Source of the DNA: Eubacteriales bacterium | GTDB lineage: Bacteria > Bacillota > Clostridia > Lachnospirales > Lachnospiraceae | Direction: 5' to 3' | Length of the DNA: 64,000 bases | NCBI GenBank assembly: GCA_030536995.1 | Contig: JAUNOY010000007.1 | Location: forward strand, 62,001 to 126,000 | Shown: one piece after another, positions 17,234 through 26,239 of the stretch | How the letters are laid out: each line of letters opens with the position of its first letter | Position numbering within the stretch: the first letter of the stretch is position 1 | Position numbers and translations under genes: made by a program | Notes under the pieces: model-generated | What the model was told of the DNA's origin: nothing | The model's input: the letters and a program-made list of their open reading frames with translations, nothing else | Database searches by the model: none

Positions 17234-18646
17234 TTACACCGGGTATGCACCGTTTTTTGTATCTGCTGCTGTTTCGTCTACTTTTGTCTTCTGTGCCTGA
17301 CGGTATTTGAAGAAGTCTGTAGCAACCTGTGGGAACAGTGCGTAGGATAATACGTCCTCATCCTGCTCTTTGTACTGTGCCATTTCGCTCTCAAGCTTGT
17401 CAAGCTCATTGTCCAGAAGATCTGCCGGACGACAGGTGATCGGCTCTGTATCACCAATACATTTTTTCTGAACTTCCTGATTGAACGGTTTTACTGTTGC
17501 GCCGTATTTTCCGCTTAAGACATCCTTTGTCTCTTTGGTAACCATCTTGTATCTCTCGCCCATAAGCACGTTAAATACAGCCTGTGTACCAACAATCTGA
17601 GAAGACGGAGTAACAAGCGGCGGCTCACCAAGATCTTTACGCACACGCGGAACCTCTTCCAGAACATCGTAGAATTTATCTTCTGCATGCTGCTCTTTTA
17701 ACTGGGAAGTAAGGTTGGATAACATACCACCCGGTACCTGATAGAGCAGAGTCTTGATATTTACGCCGAGGTTCTTCGGATTGAGAAGACCACTTTCAAG
17801 AGCTTCGTCACGCATTGGACGGAAGTAATCTGCGATTTCAGCAAGAAGCTTCTGATCGAATCCTGTATCATACGGAGTTCCCTTAAATGTCTCAACCATA
17901 ACCTCTGTTGCCGGCTGGGAAGTTCCAAGGGCAAACGGAGACATAGCTGTATCAATAATATCAACGCCTGCCTCAACTGCTTTGAGGTAAGTCATGGAAG
18001 CAACACCTGAAGTATAGTGTGTATGAAGGTCAATCGGAATCTTAACTGCTTCTTTTAATGCTGTAACAAGCTCTGTAGCTTTGTACGGAAGAAGAAGACC
18101 TGCCATATCTTTGATACAGATGGAATCTGCACCCATTTCCTCGATACGTTTCGCAATAGATGTCCAGTATTCCAGAGTATAAGCGTCACCTAATGTATAG
18201 GAAAGCGCTACCTGTGCATGAGCTTTCTCTTTGTTTGCTGCAGATACTGCTGTCTGAAGGTTACGAAGGTCATTGAGACAGTCAAAAATACGGATGATGT
18301 CGATTCCGTTTGCAGCAGATTTCTGTACGAAGTATTCTACTACGTCATCTGCATACGGACGATATCCAAGGATATTCTGTCCACGGAACAGCATCTGTAA
18401 TTTAGTATTTTTGAAACCGTCACGTAATTTACGAAGTCTTTCCCATGGATCTTCTTTTAAGAAACGAAGGGATGCGTCAAAAGTTGCGCCGCCCCAGCAC
18501 TCTACTGCATGGTAGCCGACTTTATCCAGTTTTTCAACGATTGGAAGCATCTGTTCTGTACTCATACGAGTCGCAATCAGGGACTGATGAGCATCACGCA
18601 GAATGGTTTCCACAATTTTAACAGGTTTTTTCTGTAATTCTGCCAT
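17234..18646 (-). CDS. oadA: Oxaloacetate decarboxylase alpha / pyruvate carboxyltransferase (5S-type) subunit
   Basis: The 470-residue TIM-barrel carboxyltransferase has RDAHQSLIATR near the N-terminus (metal-binding Asp and catalytic Gln region), CIKDMAGLL with the carboxylated metal-bridging Lys, and the metal-binding DLHTHYTSG. It moves a carboxyl group between biotin and pyruvate or oxaloacetate. Unlike full-length OadA it has no biotin domain, which is supplied by a separate gene three positions upstream. The length and content match the transcarboxylase 5S subunit as well as a split OadA. It is the last gene of a five-gene operon. Confidence 0.92.
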   Translation of the reverse strand: MAELQKKPVKIVETILRDAHQSLIATRMSTEQMLPIVEKLDKVGYHAVECWGGATFDASLRFLKEDPWERLRKLRDGFKNTKLQMLFRGQNILGYRPYADDVVEYFVQKSAANGIDIIRIFDCLNDLRNLQTAVSAANKEKAHAQVALSYTLGDAYTLEYWTSIAKRIEEMGADSICIKDMAGLLLPYKATELVTALKEAVKIPIDLHTHYTSGVASMTYLKAVEAGVDIIDTAMSPFALGTSQPATEVMVETFKGTPYDTGFDQKLLAEIADYFRPMRDEALESGLLNPKNLGVNIKTLLYQVPGGMLSNLTSQLKEQHAEDKFYDVLEEVPRVRKDLGEPPLVTPSSQIVGTQAVFNVLMGERYKMVTKETKDVLSGKYGATVKPFNQEVQKKCIGDTEPITCRPADLLDNELDKLESEMAQYKEQDEDVLSYALFPQVATDFFKYRQAQKTKVDETAADTKNGAYPV

Positions 18647-18661
18647 AATTATTCTCCTTTA

Positions 18662-19810
18662 TTATACTCCAAAGATAGCCATGAAGGTTCCGGCTGCTAC
18701 TGCAGTACCGATAACACCGGCAACATTTGGTCCCATGGCATGCATGAGCAGGAAGTTTGTCGGATCTGCCTCTGCACCTACCTTCTGGGATACACGGGCT
18801 GCCATAGGAACCGCAGACACACCGGCAGAACCAATCAGCGGATTAATCTTACCGCCGGAAAGCTTACACATAATCTTGCCAAACATAACACCGCCAAAGG
18901 TACCGATTGCGAAAGCAACAAGTCCTAATACAACGATTTTGATTGTATCCATATTCAGGAATGCTTCTGCGCTTGTAGACGCACCTACAGATGTACCGAG
19001 AAGGATAACTACGATGTACATCAAAGCGTTGGAAGCAGTCTCTGTGAGCTGTTTTACAACACCGCACTCTCTGAACAGGTTACCGAGCATCAGCATACCT
19101 ACAAGGGGAGCTGTAGTCGGAAGAATCAGACATACAACAATCGTGATAACGATTGGGAATAAAATCTTCTCAAGTTTGGATACAGGACGAAGCTGATCCA
19201 TTTTAATCTTACGTTCTTTCTCTGTTGTAAACGCTTTCATAATTGGCGGCTGGATAATCGGAACCAGTGACATATAGGAATATGCCGCCACCGCAATCGG
19301 TCCCATAAGTGCAGTCTGTCCCAGCTTACCTGCAAGGAAGATGGAAGTCGGGCCGTCAGCACCTCCGATGATAGAAATCGCTGCTGCTGCTTTTCCGTTA
19401 AATCCAAGGAAAATAGCAAGGAAATATGCTGCATAAATACCAAGCTGTGCTGCTGCGCCAAGAAGGAAACTCTTCGGGTTTGCAATCAGCGGAGCAAAGT
19501 CTGTCATGGCACCTACACCCATAAAGATAAGTGACGGTAAAATACTCCACTCGTCAAGGAGATAGAAGTAATGAAGAAGTCCGCCTACACCATTAGACAT
19601 GTCTTCCGGTCTTGCCATGATATCCGGGTAGATATTAACAAGCAGCATACCAAATGCGATAGGAACAAGAAGCAGAGGCTCAAATCCCTTTGCAATGGCA
19701 AGGTACAAGAACACACATGCAACCAGAATCATCAGGTAATTGCCCCATGTCAGATTGAAGAAGGCGGTCTGATGAAGCAGGTTGGACAAAGTATCTGTTA
19801 CATAAGACAT
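18662..19810 (-). CDS. oadB: Na+-translocating decarboxylase beta subunit (OadB/MmdB/GcdB family)
   Basis: The 382-residue membrane protein has about ten hydrophobic segments. The family regions ISIIGGADGPTSIF (with the functional Asp) and the C-terminal SAGVSAVPMAARVSQ are clear. Beta subunits decarboxylate carboxybiotin and export Na+. The family name depends on the partner enzyme. Here both an acyl-CoA carboxyltransferase and an OadA-like subunit are in the operon, so the substrate is left open. Confidence 0.95.
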   Translation of the reverse strand: MSYVTDTLSNLLHQTAFFNLTWGNYLMILVACVFLYLAIAKGFEPLLLVPIAFGMLLVNIYPDIMARPEDMSNGVGGLLHYFYLLDEWSILPSLIFMGVGAMTDFAPLIANPKSFLLGAAAQLGIYAAYFLAIFLGFNGKAAAAISIIGGADGPTSIFLAGKLGQTALMGPIAVAAYSYMSLVPIIQPPIMKAFTTEKERKIKMDQLRPVSKLEKILFPIVITIVVCLILPTTAPLVGMLMLGNLFRECGVVKQLTETASNALMYIVVILLGTSVGASTSAEAFLNMDTIKIVVLGLVAFAIGTFGGVMFGKIMCKLSGGKINPLIGSAGVSAVPMAARVSQKVGAEADPTNFLLMHAMGPNVAGVIGTAVAAGTFMAIFGV

Positions 19811-19826
19811 TTGACTACCTCCCGTC

Positions 19827-20192
19827 TTAGTTCATTGTTGCTAAAGTATCTCCGTTCTCTACAGAAGCACCTTCAGCAACATCAATGCTAGCAATAGTAC
19901 CGTCCTGCGGCGCTACTACAGGAATTTCCATTTTCATGGATTCAAGGATAACCACGCTGTCACCTGCTTTTACAGCCTGACCAACGCTTGCTGCAATTTT
20001 AACAACTTTTCCAGGTACGGAAGCTGCAACTTTTACACTGCCAGCACCTGCTGGAGCTGCTGCTTTCTTAGGAGCTGCTGCCGGTGCTTTAGGTGCTGCC
20101 TTAGGAGCTGCTGCCGGTGCGGAAACGCTTCCTGTTTCTTCTACAGTTACTTCATATGCTGTTCCGTTTACAGTAATTGTATAACTTTTCAT
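19827..20192 (-). CDS. Biotin carboxyl carrier protein (decarboxylase gamma / 1.3S-type)
   Basis: The protein has 121 residues. An N-terminal segment (1-25) leads into a flexible Ala/Pro/Lys linker (26-50) and then a biotinyl domain with ESMKMEIPV, where Lys87 is the biotin site. The start is the ATG at 20190-20192 behind AGGAGG at nine bases; an upstream in-frame extension lacks a site. It is the only biotin carrier in the operon, so it must serve both carboxyltransferases and the beta subunit. Confidence 0.93.
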   Translation of the reverse strand: MKSYTITVNGTAYEVTVEETGSVSAPAAAPKAAPKAPAAAPKKAAAPAGAGSVKVAASVPGKVVKIAASVGQAVKAGDSVVILESMKMEIPVVAPQDGTIASIDVAEGASVENGDTLATMN

Positions 20193-20236
20193 TTTATAAG
20201 TCCTCCTAATGATACTTTTCATTCATTTTCTTTTTA

Positions 20237-20974
20237 TTATCGTCTGCCGCGATTTACTTTACGAATGGAACGAACTACGAAATCGTCAGTGCTTGTTCCT
20301 TCTGAAGCCGCGATTGCCGCTGCGATCACTGCGATCAGCTCGCCGTCGTCTGCAGCTTCTTCCTCAACAGGAGCTGCTGCAATCACTGCAGGAGCCGGAG
20401 CTGCTTCAGAAGCCGTTTTCTTCTTGCCCTCAACAAGAGCAGGAACATATTTGAACAGAGAGATTACAAAGCTTAAGAAAATAAGCATAAGGAATACCGT
20501 TCCGATTCCCATTAAGGTATTAAGACCCGCTCTCTGTAAAGTTACAGACATAGGATACTGGACATCTACTGTTGCAGAAGCCGGAACTCCTGTCTCATCA
20601 AATACGAAAACAAAGTTCGCATCTGCTTCTTCAAACGTTCTCGGAACAGTAACGGTGTACTGGTCACCTGACTGGGCAAACTCTGTTTCCCCTGCGTCCT
20701 CGTCTGTTTTGGCACCCAGTTCCGGTTTCGCCGCTTTCCAGGAAGTCATAGCACCTACTGTAAACGGATCTCCTGCGTTCATATAGCTTTCAATCTGTTC
20801 ATCTTCAAATGAAATAATCGCATCTGTCAGCCCCTCTGCGGTTGTAACGAGAGTCGCTTTAAGAGCTTCATCTACCTCACCTTCTGCATACACTGCAACT
20901 GCGCCGGAAACCATAAGAATTACCGCACAGAGAAATGCCGCGCAGACAGATGATACTTTTTTGAAAATCTTCAT
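20237..20974 (-). CDS. OadG-family decarboxylase small subunit with extracytoplasmic domain
   Basis: The protein has about 245 residues. A signal-like hydrophobic N-terminus (residues 5-28) is followed by an extracytoplasmic domain of about 120 residues. Then come the OadG core helix (LMGIGTVFLMLIFLSFVISL, about 152-172), an Ala/Glu-rich cytoplasmic linker, and a C-terminal helix ending VRSIRKVNRGRR. OadG proteins hold the alpha, beta and biotin subunits together. The extra N-terminal domain makes this much longer than the roughly 80-residue classical form. The ATG at 20972-20974 with GGGGTG upstream is chosen. Confidence 0.82.
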   Translation of the reverse strand: MKIFKKVSSVCAAFLCAVILMVSGAVAVYAEGEVDEALKATLVTTAEGLTDAIISFEDEQIESYMNAGDPFTVGAMTSWKAAKPELGAKTDEDAGETEFAQSGDQYTVTVPRTFEEADANFVFVFDETGVPASATVDVQYPMSVTLQRAGLNTLMGIGTVFLMLIFLSFVISLFKYVPALVEGKKKTASEAAPAPAVIAAAPVEEEAADDGELIAVIAAAIAASEGTSTDDFVVRSIRKVNRGRR

Positions 20975-20988
20975 ATGCTTCACCCCGC

Positions 20989-22419
20989 TTAGACCGTTCC
21001 GTGTTTCTTAGACGGACGATCTTCCCTTTTTGTGAACAGCATTTCAAATGCACCAATTACATATTTTCTTGTGTCAGCCGGACTGATAACAGTATCAACA
21101 TAGCCCCTTGCTGCTGCAGAAGCCACACCGGACTGAAGTTCTCTGTACTGTGCTGCTTTTTCATTTAAAACTGCAGCATCAGAACCTGCATACATGATCT
21201 TCGCAGCAAGAGATGCATCCATCATACCGATTTCCGCGCTATCCCATGCATAAACCATATCTGCACCGATTGCCTTGCTGTTCATTGCAACATAAGCTGT
21301 TCCATATGCTTTTCCGATGATTACATTCACCTTCGGAACTGTTGCATCAGCAAATGCATGAATCATTTCACCAACAGACTGTGCCATCATCTTCTCATTG
21401 CAAAGAGTAGCCTTAAAGCCTGTTGTATTTGTAAGTGTAAGCACCGGAATAGAGAAAGCGTCACAGAATTTCACAAAATCTGCTGCTTTTCTTGCGCCTC
21501 TTGCAGAGATGCTTCCGTCAAACTCTTCTACTTTTTTGCCTTCTGCGTCATAAATCTCGCTTCTGTTTGCAACTGCACCTACAGTCGCGCCGTTTAAACG
21601 GATAAAACCTGTCACCATATCTTTTCCATATCCAGCTTTTGTCTCAAAGAAAAGACCGCTGTCAGAAATCTGAGAAAGTGCAATTGCTGTATCACCTGTG
21701 CAATTCTCAATGTCAGCACATACGCGATTCAGGTCATCTGTACATTCATCGTAGCAGTCTGCATCTTCAAAATTAGATGGAAGAAGGGTTACAAGCTCAC
21801 GGATCTGTCCGAGAATCTCTTCTTCTGTTCCCACTCCGTCAATGAGGCCTGTCTCCTCGCTCTGGAATTTCGCATCGGCTGTATCACATTTATCCTTGCT
21901 GTTTCCTTCCAGTGCATTCGGTGTGTTTACAAACATTTTGCCCTTTTTTGCTTCCATGAATGTGAAATCTGTCAGAGCCGGAATCACAGCCATACCGCCG
22001 CCGCAAGTTCCGAAGATACCTGTGATCTGCGGAATCACACCGGATGCCAGTGTCTGTTTCAGATAAATCTCACCGAAAGCTTCCAGTGCGTCTGTCGCTT
22101 CCTGGAGACGAAGTCCTGCACAGTCCACAAGCCCGATGACCGGTGCGCCTGTCTTCATTGCCAGATCGTAGATTTTGGAAATTTTTTTGGCATGCATCTC
22201 GCCTACAGTTCCGTTTAACACAGAAGCGTCCTGGCTGTATACATATACCAGATTACCATCGATTACACCATAGCCGGTAATTACACCGTCTGAAGGCGCT
22301 TTCTTCTCAGTCATGTTGAAATCTGTAGTTCTGGCTGTTACACTTTGTCCGATTTCAACAAAACTGTTTGCGTCAAGCAAAGAATTGATTCTGTTGCTTG
22401 CTAATGTTGCATTACTCAT
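20989..22419 (-). CDS. mmdA: Acyl-CoA carboxyltransferase (methylmalonyl-CoA decarboxylase alpha / 12S-type)
   Basis: The 476-residue protein has the carboxyltransferase fold in two crotonase-like halves. The N-half has YSQDASVLNGTVGEMHAKK and GIFGTCGGGMAV; the C-half has LTNTTGFKA and KAYGTAYVAM with DMVYAWDSAEIGMM. These match biotin-dependent acyl-CoA carboxylase beta subunits and methylmalonyl-CoA decarboxylase alpha. It is shorter than typical 510-residue members, mainly at the N-terminus. It is the first gene of the operon, with a near-consensus promoter 65 nt upstream. The acyl-CoA (methylmalonyl, malonyl or glutaconyl) cannot be fixed by eye. Confidence 0.88.
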   Translation of the reverse strand: MSNATLASNRINSLLDANSFVEIGQSVTARTTDFNMTEKKAPSDGVITGYGVIDGNLVYVYSQDASVLNGTVGEMHAKKISKIYDLAMKTGAPVIGLVDCAGLRLQEATDALEAFGEIYLKQTLASGVIPQITGIFGTCGGGMAVIPALTDFTFMEAKKGKMFVNTPNALEGNSKDKCDTADAKFQSEETGLIDGVGTEEEILGQIRELVTLLPSNFEDADCYDECTDDLNRVCADIENCTGDTAIALSQISDSGLFFETKAGYGKDMVTGFIRLNGATVGAVANRSEIYDAEGKKVEEFDGSISARGARKAADFVKFCDAFSIPVLTLTNTTGFKATLCNEKMMAQSVGEMIHAFADATVPKVNVIIGKAYGTAYVAMNSKAIGADMVYAWDSAEIGMMDASLAAKIMYAGSDAAVLNEKAAQYRELQSGVASAAARGYVDTVISPADTRKYVIGAFEMLFTKREDRPSKKHGTV

Positions 22420-22483
22420 TCTTGTTTGCCCTCCATTTTATAAGAATTTTATAAAAGTATAACCAAAAATTTAGCCGATTTTA

Positions 22484-22512
22484 ATTGTACAATTTTTCGA
22501 AAACATTTTCAA
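22484..22512 (-). promoter_or_regulatory. Promoter of the decarboxylase/transcarboxylase operon
   Basis: TTGAAA (22507-22512) and TACAAT (22484-22489) are exactly 17 nt apart on the minus strand, in an AT-rich stretch just after the terminator of the preceding operon. Confidence 0.75.
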
Positions 22513-22563
22513 TACTTTTTGGTGTTTTTGTTAAAAATTTTACATACTTATATTCTTTTTCAT

Positions 22564-22604
22564 AATCGAAAAGCCCTTTGGTTTTTTCTGTCCAAAGAGC
22601 TTTT
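22564..22604. terminator. Terminator after the DD-carboxypeptidase operon, likely bidirectional
   Basis: GCCCTTTGG (22573-22581) pairs with CCAAAGAGC (22592-22600) with one G-T pair. The minus strand then reads TTTTCG and the plus strand TTTTTT. It lies about 60 nt past the carboxypeptidase stop. Confidence 0.7.
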
Positions 22605-22660
22605 TTACCGATTTTATGCCTTTTCGCACTTCATTAATCCAATACCGTCCGCGTCTTCTT

Positions 22661-23857
22661 TTACCTGTGAAAGAAATCATGAAAAACCTTATCCACATAC
22701 CACCTGTACGTAATCCTGGGAACAGTTTTTTCTGCAATAACCGGATAAGAAGCAATCAATTCCTCTCCTATACTGAAAGTCAGTGTTCCAATCTTCTGCC
22801 CTTTTTTTACAGGTGCAGCCACAGCTTTGGGCAAATGAATCCTGACAATTACCTCCTCTTCATCCCCCATAAGAATCTTCTGTCTTTTTTCATTCCCTGT
22901 AACCCGACACTTCCCCCGAAGATACACTTTCTCTCCCAACTCTGCTGCCCCGTCTGTTACCAGAACAGGCTCTGATTTGGGCAGTTTCCATATCTCTCGG
23001 TATTGATAATTCTTTTCCCCATATTTCAAAAGTTTTTCTGCATCTCTCCATTTATACGTTTTATGCCCCGGCCAGCCGCAGCCCAGCAGACTGACCACCA
23101 AAGTCTTCCCCTCTTTTTTCCAGGCACATACATAGCAGTATCCTGCCTCCCCGGTGTACCCTGTTTTCCCGGAAATCACTCCATCCACCATATCCAACAG
23201 GGCATTTGTATTTTGTACAGAAAAATTCCTCTTTCCTGAAAGATCGAAAAAAGAATAGTTCCTTGTTTCTGTAATTTTCAAAAATTCCCGGTTTTTTACG
23301 GCATAACTCATGATCAGAGCCAAATCTCTGGCTGTTGTGCGGTGTTCCCCTGCACTGTCCTTTGCATCTAACCCGTTTGGTGTTATAAAATGAGTGTTTG
23401 TACACCCTATGGCTTCCGCCTTTTTATTCATAAGAACCGCAAAGCTTTCCACTGTCCCCCCAACATGCTCGGCTATGGCAACTGCAGTATCATTGTGACT
23501 TTTCAGCATTAGGGAATAAAGGAGGTCTTTCATATAATACTGCTCTCCTTCCCTCATATTGAGCTGTACATCCGGCTGCAAAGCCGCTCTTTGGGAAACT
23601 GTCACAATTTCCTCCGGCTGTGCATTCTCCAGTGCAAGAATACAAGTCATAACCTTTGTAGTACTGGCATTTGGTCTTGGCGTCTCTCCTTCTTTTTCGT
23701 ATAAAACACGCCCCGTCTCTCCATCCATCAAAACTGCAGACAGGGCATGTAATTCTCCCGGTTCCTTCTGTACCGCTGCCAAGGGTCTCTCCGGAAAAAT
23801 CTGCAAAAAAAGAACCGCTGCCAGGGCACTGACAGCGGCGATACATCGACTCTTCAT
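22661..23857 (-). CDS. dacF: D-alanyl-D-alanine carboxypeptidase (S11, DacF-like)
   Basis: The 398-residue precursor has a signal peptide (residues 1-28). Its penicillin-binding domain carries Ser65-TT-Lys68 (STTK), Ser120-His-Asn122 (SHN) and Lys231-Thr-Gly. A C-terminal beta domain and a basic amphipathic end (WYVDKVFHDFFHR) probably attach it to the membrane. It trims the terminal D-Ala of peptidoglycan stem peptides. The ATG at 23855-23857 with GAGG six bases upstream is preferred to a longer start. It is the last gene of the ABC-phosphoesterase-scpAB unit. Confidence 0.93.
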   Translation of the reverse strand: MKSRCIAAVSALAAVLFLQIFPERPLAAVQKEPGELHALSAVLMDGETGRVLYEKEGETPRPNASTTKVMTCILALENAQPEEIVTVSQRAALQPDVQLNMREGEQYYMKDLLYSLMLKSHNDTAVAIAEHVGGTVESFAVLMNKKAEAIGCTNTHFITPNGLDAKDSAGEHRTTARDLALIMSYAVKNREFLKITETRNYSFFDLSGKRNFSVQNTNALLDMVDGVISGKTGYTGEAGYCYVCAWKKEGKTLVVSLLGCGWPGHKTYKWRDAEKLLKYGEKNYQYREIWKLPKSEPVLVTDGAAELGEKVYLRGKCRVTGNEKRQKILMGDEEEVIVRIHLPKAVAAPVKKGQKIGTLTFSIGEELIASYPVIAEKTVPRITYRWYVDKVFHDFFHR

Positions 23858-23974
23858 ATCCCACCTCACATACCGCATACTCAATGGTATATTCCCCACT
23901 TATACGCAGAGCATTCACCATCTGATACATCTTATGCGGACATGCCAGGCTTTATCCGTTTTTCTGTTATCATC

Positions 23975-24769
23975 TTATCCGTTATAGGTACGGTTCCATC
24001 TTGCAGAAAGGCGGAAATCCCCCTCTGTAAGAGAATATAATTCCCGAAGATAATCCGGCGTTTCAAGAAGCGCCTCATTATAAAGACGTCTGAATTCTGA
24101 CAGCGGTCCCTGAGAGCCTTCCACCGGTTCTTTTTCCATAAAATGCTCAAGAAGCGCCTCACCAGAAGGTCCTCCCAATTTCAGTATATGGCCGATAAAC
24201 CGTTTTCTTCGTCCACCATCATCACAAACCATAGCGTTCGTGAGAACTTTCATCATTTTCATAGAAATGAAAATATTTACTGTTTGCACAAGAGGAAGCA
24301 CTTTGTGAATCACTTTCGCATACTTCCATCGAGGTACAATACAGTCTGAAGGATAGAAGTGATATGGGTCTTTTCCTGTTACCAGCATCAGCGCACGGTC
24401 AAATTCCTTTTCAAGAATTGTATGTGACACAATTTTTTTATCTGCCATTTCATCCACATAGGGATGGCATGCCGAATCCAGAAGATAGTGACAGCCGAAT
24501 CCCAGAAGATAGGCAAGAAGGGCTTCATCTCCATCTTCCCGAACCTGTTTCATACCCTGTTCAAAAAATGCCTTTGCTTTTTCTTTATGCATTTCTACTC
24601 CAAACCTGGAAACCGGATTTTTAGATACCATGAAATAAAACAAAATATCCGGACCATGAAGCCCGATTCTGTAAAGATTCCCATGCTTTCTGATTATCTG
24701 TTTCATTTCCAAAGGCAGTTTCCTGTAAACCTCTTTCCCGAATAAATCATGTGTATATGTTGTCGGCAT
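23975..24769 (-). CDS. Zinc-dependent phospholipase C family protein
   Basis: The 264-residue protein resembles the PF00882 zinc-dependent PLC fold. His and Asp residues that would bind zinc lie in THDLFGKEVY near the N-terminus, GLHGPDILFY near 38-47, the LGFGCHYLLDSACHP segment near 89-103 and FDRALML near 120. There is no signal peptide, unlike secreted clostridial alpha-toxins, so a cytoplasmic role on an unknown substrate is more likely. It lies 14 nt after scpB. Confidence 0.8.
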   Translation of the reverse strand: MPTTYTHDLFGKEVYRKLPLEMKQIIRKHGNLYRIGLHGPDILFYFMVSKNPVSRFGVEMHKEKAKAFFEQGMKQVREDGDEALLAYLLGFGCHYLLDSACHPYVDEMADKKIVSHTILEKEFDRALMLVTGKDPYHFYPSDCIVPRWKYAKVIHKVLPLVQTVNIFISMKMMKVLTNAMVCDDGGRRKRFIGHILKLGGPSGEALLEHFMEKEPVEGSQGPLSEFRRLYNEALLETPDYLRELYSLTEGDFRLSARWNRTYNG

Positions 24770-24783
24770 TTTCCTTTCCTCCT

Positions 24784-25353
24784 TTATATATCCAGACGAA
24801 GCTGGATTTCCTCTTCTGCTTCTGCTTTAAAATCTTCTATCTGTACCGGATCAAGCACCGGAAGCTCCTCCAGCCCCTGTACTCCAAAGCACCTTAAAAA
24901 TTCCTCCGTCGTTCCCAAAAGGATCGGACGTCCCGGAGCATCCAATCTTCCCAGTTCCTTCACAAGGTTGTATTCCACCAACTTATTAATGGCATGGTCG
25001 CATTTCACTCCGCGTATTTTTTCAATTTCCGCCTTAATCACAGGCTGTTTATAGGCAATGATAGATAATGTCTCCAGCATTACATCTGTAAGAGCCGGTT
25101 TCTTCGGCTGCATGGCAATACGTATCAGGTATTCATGGTACTCCTTTTTCGTACACATCTGATACGCATTTTCCAGCTCAATAATCTGAATGCCCCTGTC
25201 TTCTTCCTGATAGCGGTCCATCATATTATGGATAATTTTCTCTGTTGTTCCGGCATCCATCCCGATTGTTTCGGCAATCCGGGATAGCTCCACAGACTCT
25301 CCCATGGTAAAAAGAATTGCCTCAATGGCTGCCTCTGTTTTTTTTATTTCCAC
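24784..25353 (-). CDS. scpB: Segregation and condensation protein B
   Basis: The 189-residue protein has the tandem winged-helix architecture of ScpB, starting with IEAILFTMGE and containing ALTDVMLETLSIIAYKQPV and the GRPILLGTTEEFLRCFG motif near the C-terminus. ScpB dimers bind the kleisin ScpA in the SMC condensin complex. It follows scpA after 61 nt. Confidence 0.95.
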   Translation of the reverse strand: MEIKKTEAAIEAILFTMGESVELSRIAETIGMDAGTTEKIIHNMMDRYQEEDRGIQIIELENAYQMCTKKEYHEYLIRIAMQPKKPALTDVMLETLSIIAYKQPVIKAEIEKIRGVKCDHAINKLVEYNLVKELGRLDAPGRPILLGTTEEFLRCFGVQGLEELPVLDPVQIEDFKAEAEEEIQLRLDI

Positions 25354-25414
25354 TCAAACAAACCTCGTTCCTGTTCTATTCCTGTACCAAGCAGTGAACG
25401 TGAACAGAACCCTG

Positions 25415-26200
25415 TCACTCCTCTGCAAATTCCGTTAAATTCTTCCATGTTTCCGGATCAGTCACAACCTCTACGGATATATCGTCAAAAAGCTCCTCCT
25501 GTTCCGCATGAATATGCCCCATCTTCATCAGCTCCAAAATTGACAAAAACGTAACAATCACCTGTATTCTGGAGTGCTGGCCTTCCAGGAGATTGCGGAA
25601 ACTGAATCTGCGATGTTCCTTTGCATATTCCCTTAGTTCAAGCATCTTGTCCGAGAGGCTGACCTCTTCTTTTTCAATCTTCCCGAATTTACTTCGAATG
25701 GGGTCAATTTTATCCTCCTGTCTGCGAATAATAGATTTATAAATCGCATTAAGCTTCTCCAACGTCATACCTGCAAGAAGTTCCTGAGGATCTACCGGCT
25801 CTTTATATTTTAACACATCATCAGGAATTGTAGGCTTTTTAAAAAACACATTTGCGGCTTCATCCATTTTATCTTTCAGTTCATAGGACATAAACTTGTA
25901 CATCTTATATTCAAGAAGTTTCTCTACCAGCTCTGCTCTGGGATCTTCTTCTTCGCCTTCTTCATTGATTTCCTTGGGAAGCAGCATCTTACATTTAATA
26001 TCAAGAAGAGTTGCCGCCATAACCATAAATTCGCTCATCACCCCAAGATCCGATTCTTCCATATCCTGTATATATTCCATATACTGGTCTGTAATTTCCA
26101 CAATCGGAATATCATAGATGTCTATTTTATTCTTGTCAATCAGATGCAGAAGAAGATCCAGAGGGCCTTCAAACACATTCAGCTTTACAGGTATTCCCAT
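25415..26200 (-). CDS. scpA: Segregation and condensation protein A
   Basis: The 261-residue kleisin begins with the typical VKLNVFEGPLDLLLHLIDKN, then IYDIPIVEITDQYMEYI and the MAATLLDIKCKMLLP segment. The C-terminal winged helix holds VTFLSILELMKMG. It bridges the SMC heads and carries ScpB. Length is standard. It is downstream of a phosphoesterase gene by 39 nt. Confidence 0.96.
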   Translation of the reverse strand: MGIPVKLNVFEGPLDLLLHLIDKNKIDIYDIPIVEITDQYMEYIQDMEESDLGVMSEFMVMAATLLDIKCKMLLPKEINEEGEEEDPRAELVEKLLEYKMYKFMSYELKDKMDEAANVFFKKPTIPDDVLKYKEPVDPQELLAGMTLEKLNAIYKSIIRRQEDKIDPIRSKFGKIEKEEVSLSDKMLELREYAKEHRRFSFRNLLEGQHSRIQVIVTFLSILELMKMGHIHAEQEELFDDISVEVVTDPETWKNLTEFAEE

Positions 26201-26239
26201 AAAAGAATTCTACCTCTTTCTTCTTTTTTCGATTCTATT

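Noticed and set aside
20040-20120. Short repetitive GCTGCTGC-type tract
   Set aside because: It is the Ala/Pro linker of the biotin carrier, not an independent repeat.
22540-22755. A 71-codon minus-strand frame across the end of the DD-carboxypeptidase gene
   Set aside because: It runs through the terminator hairpin and overlaps a well-supported gene; no ribosome binding site was seen.
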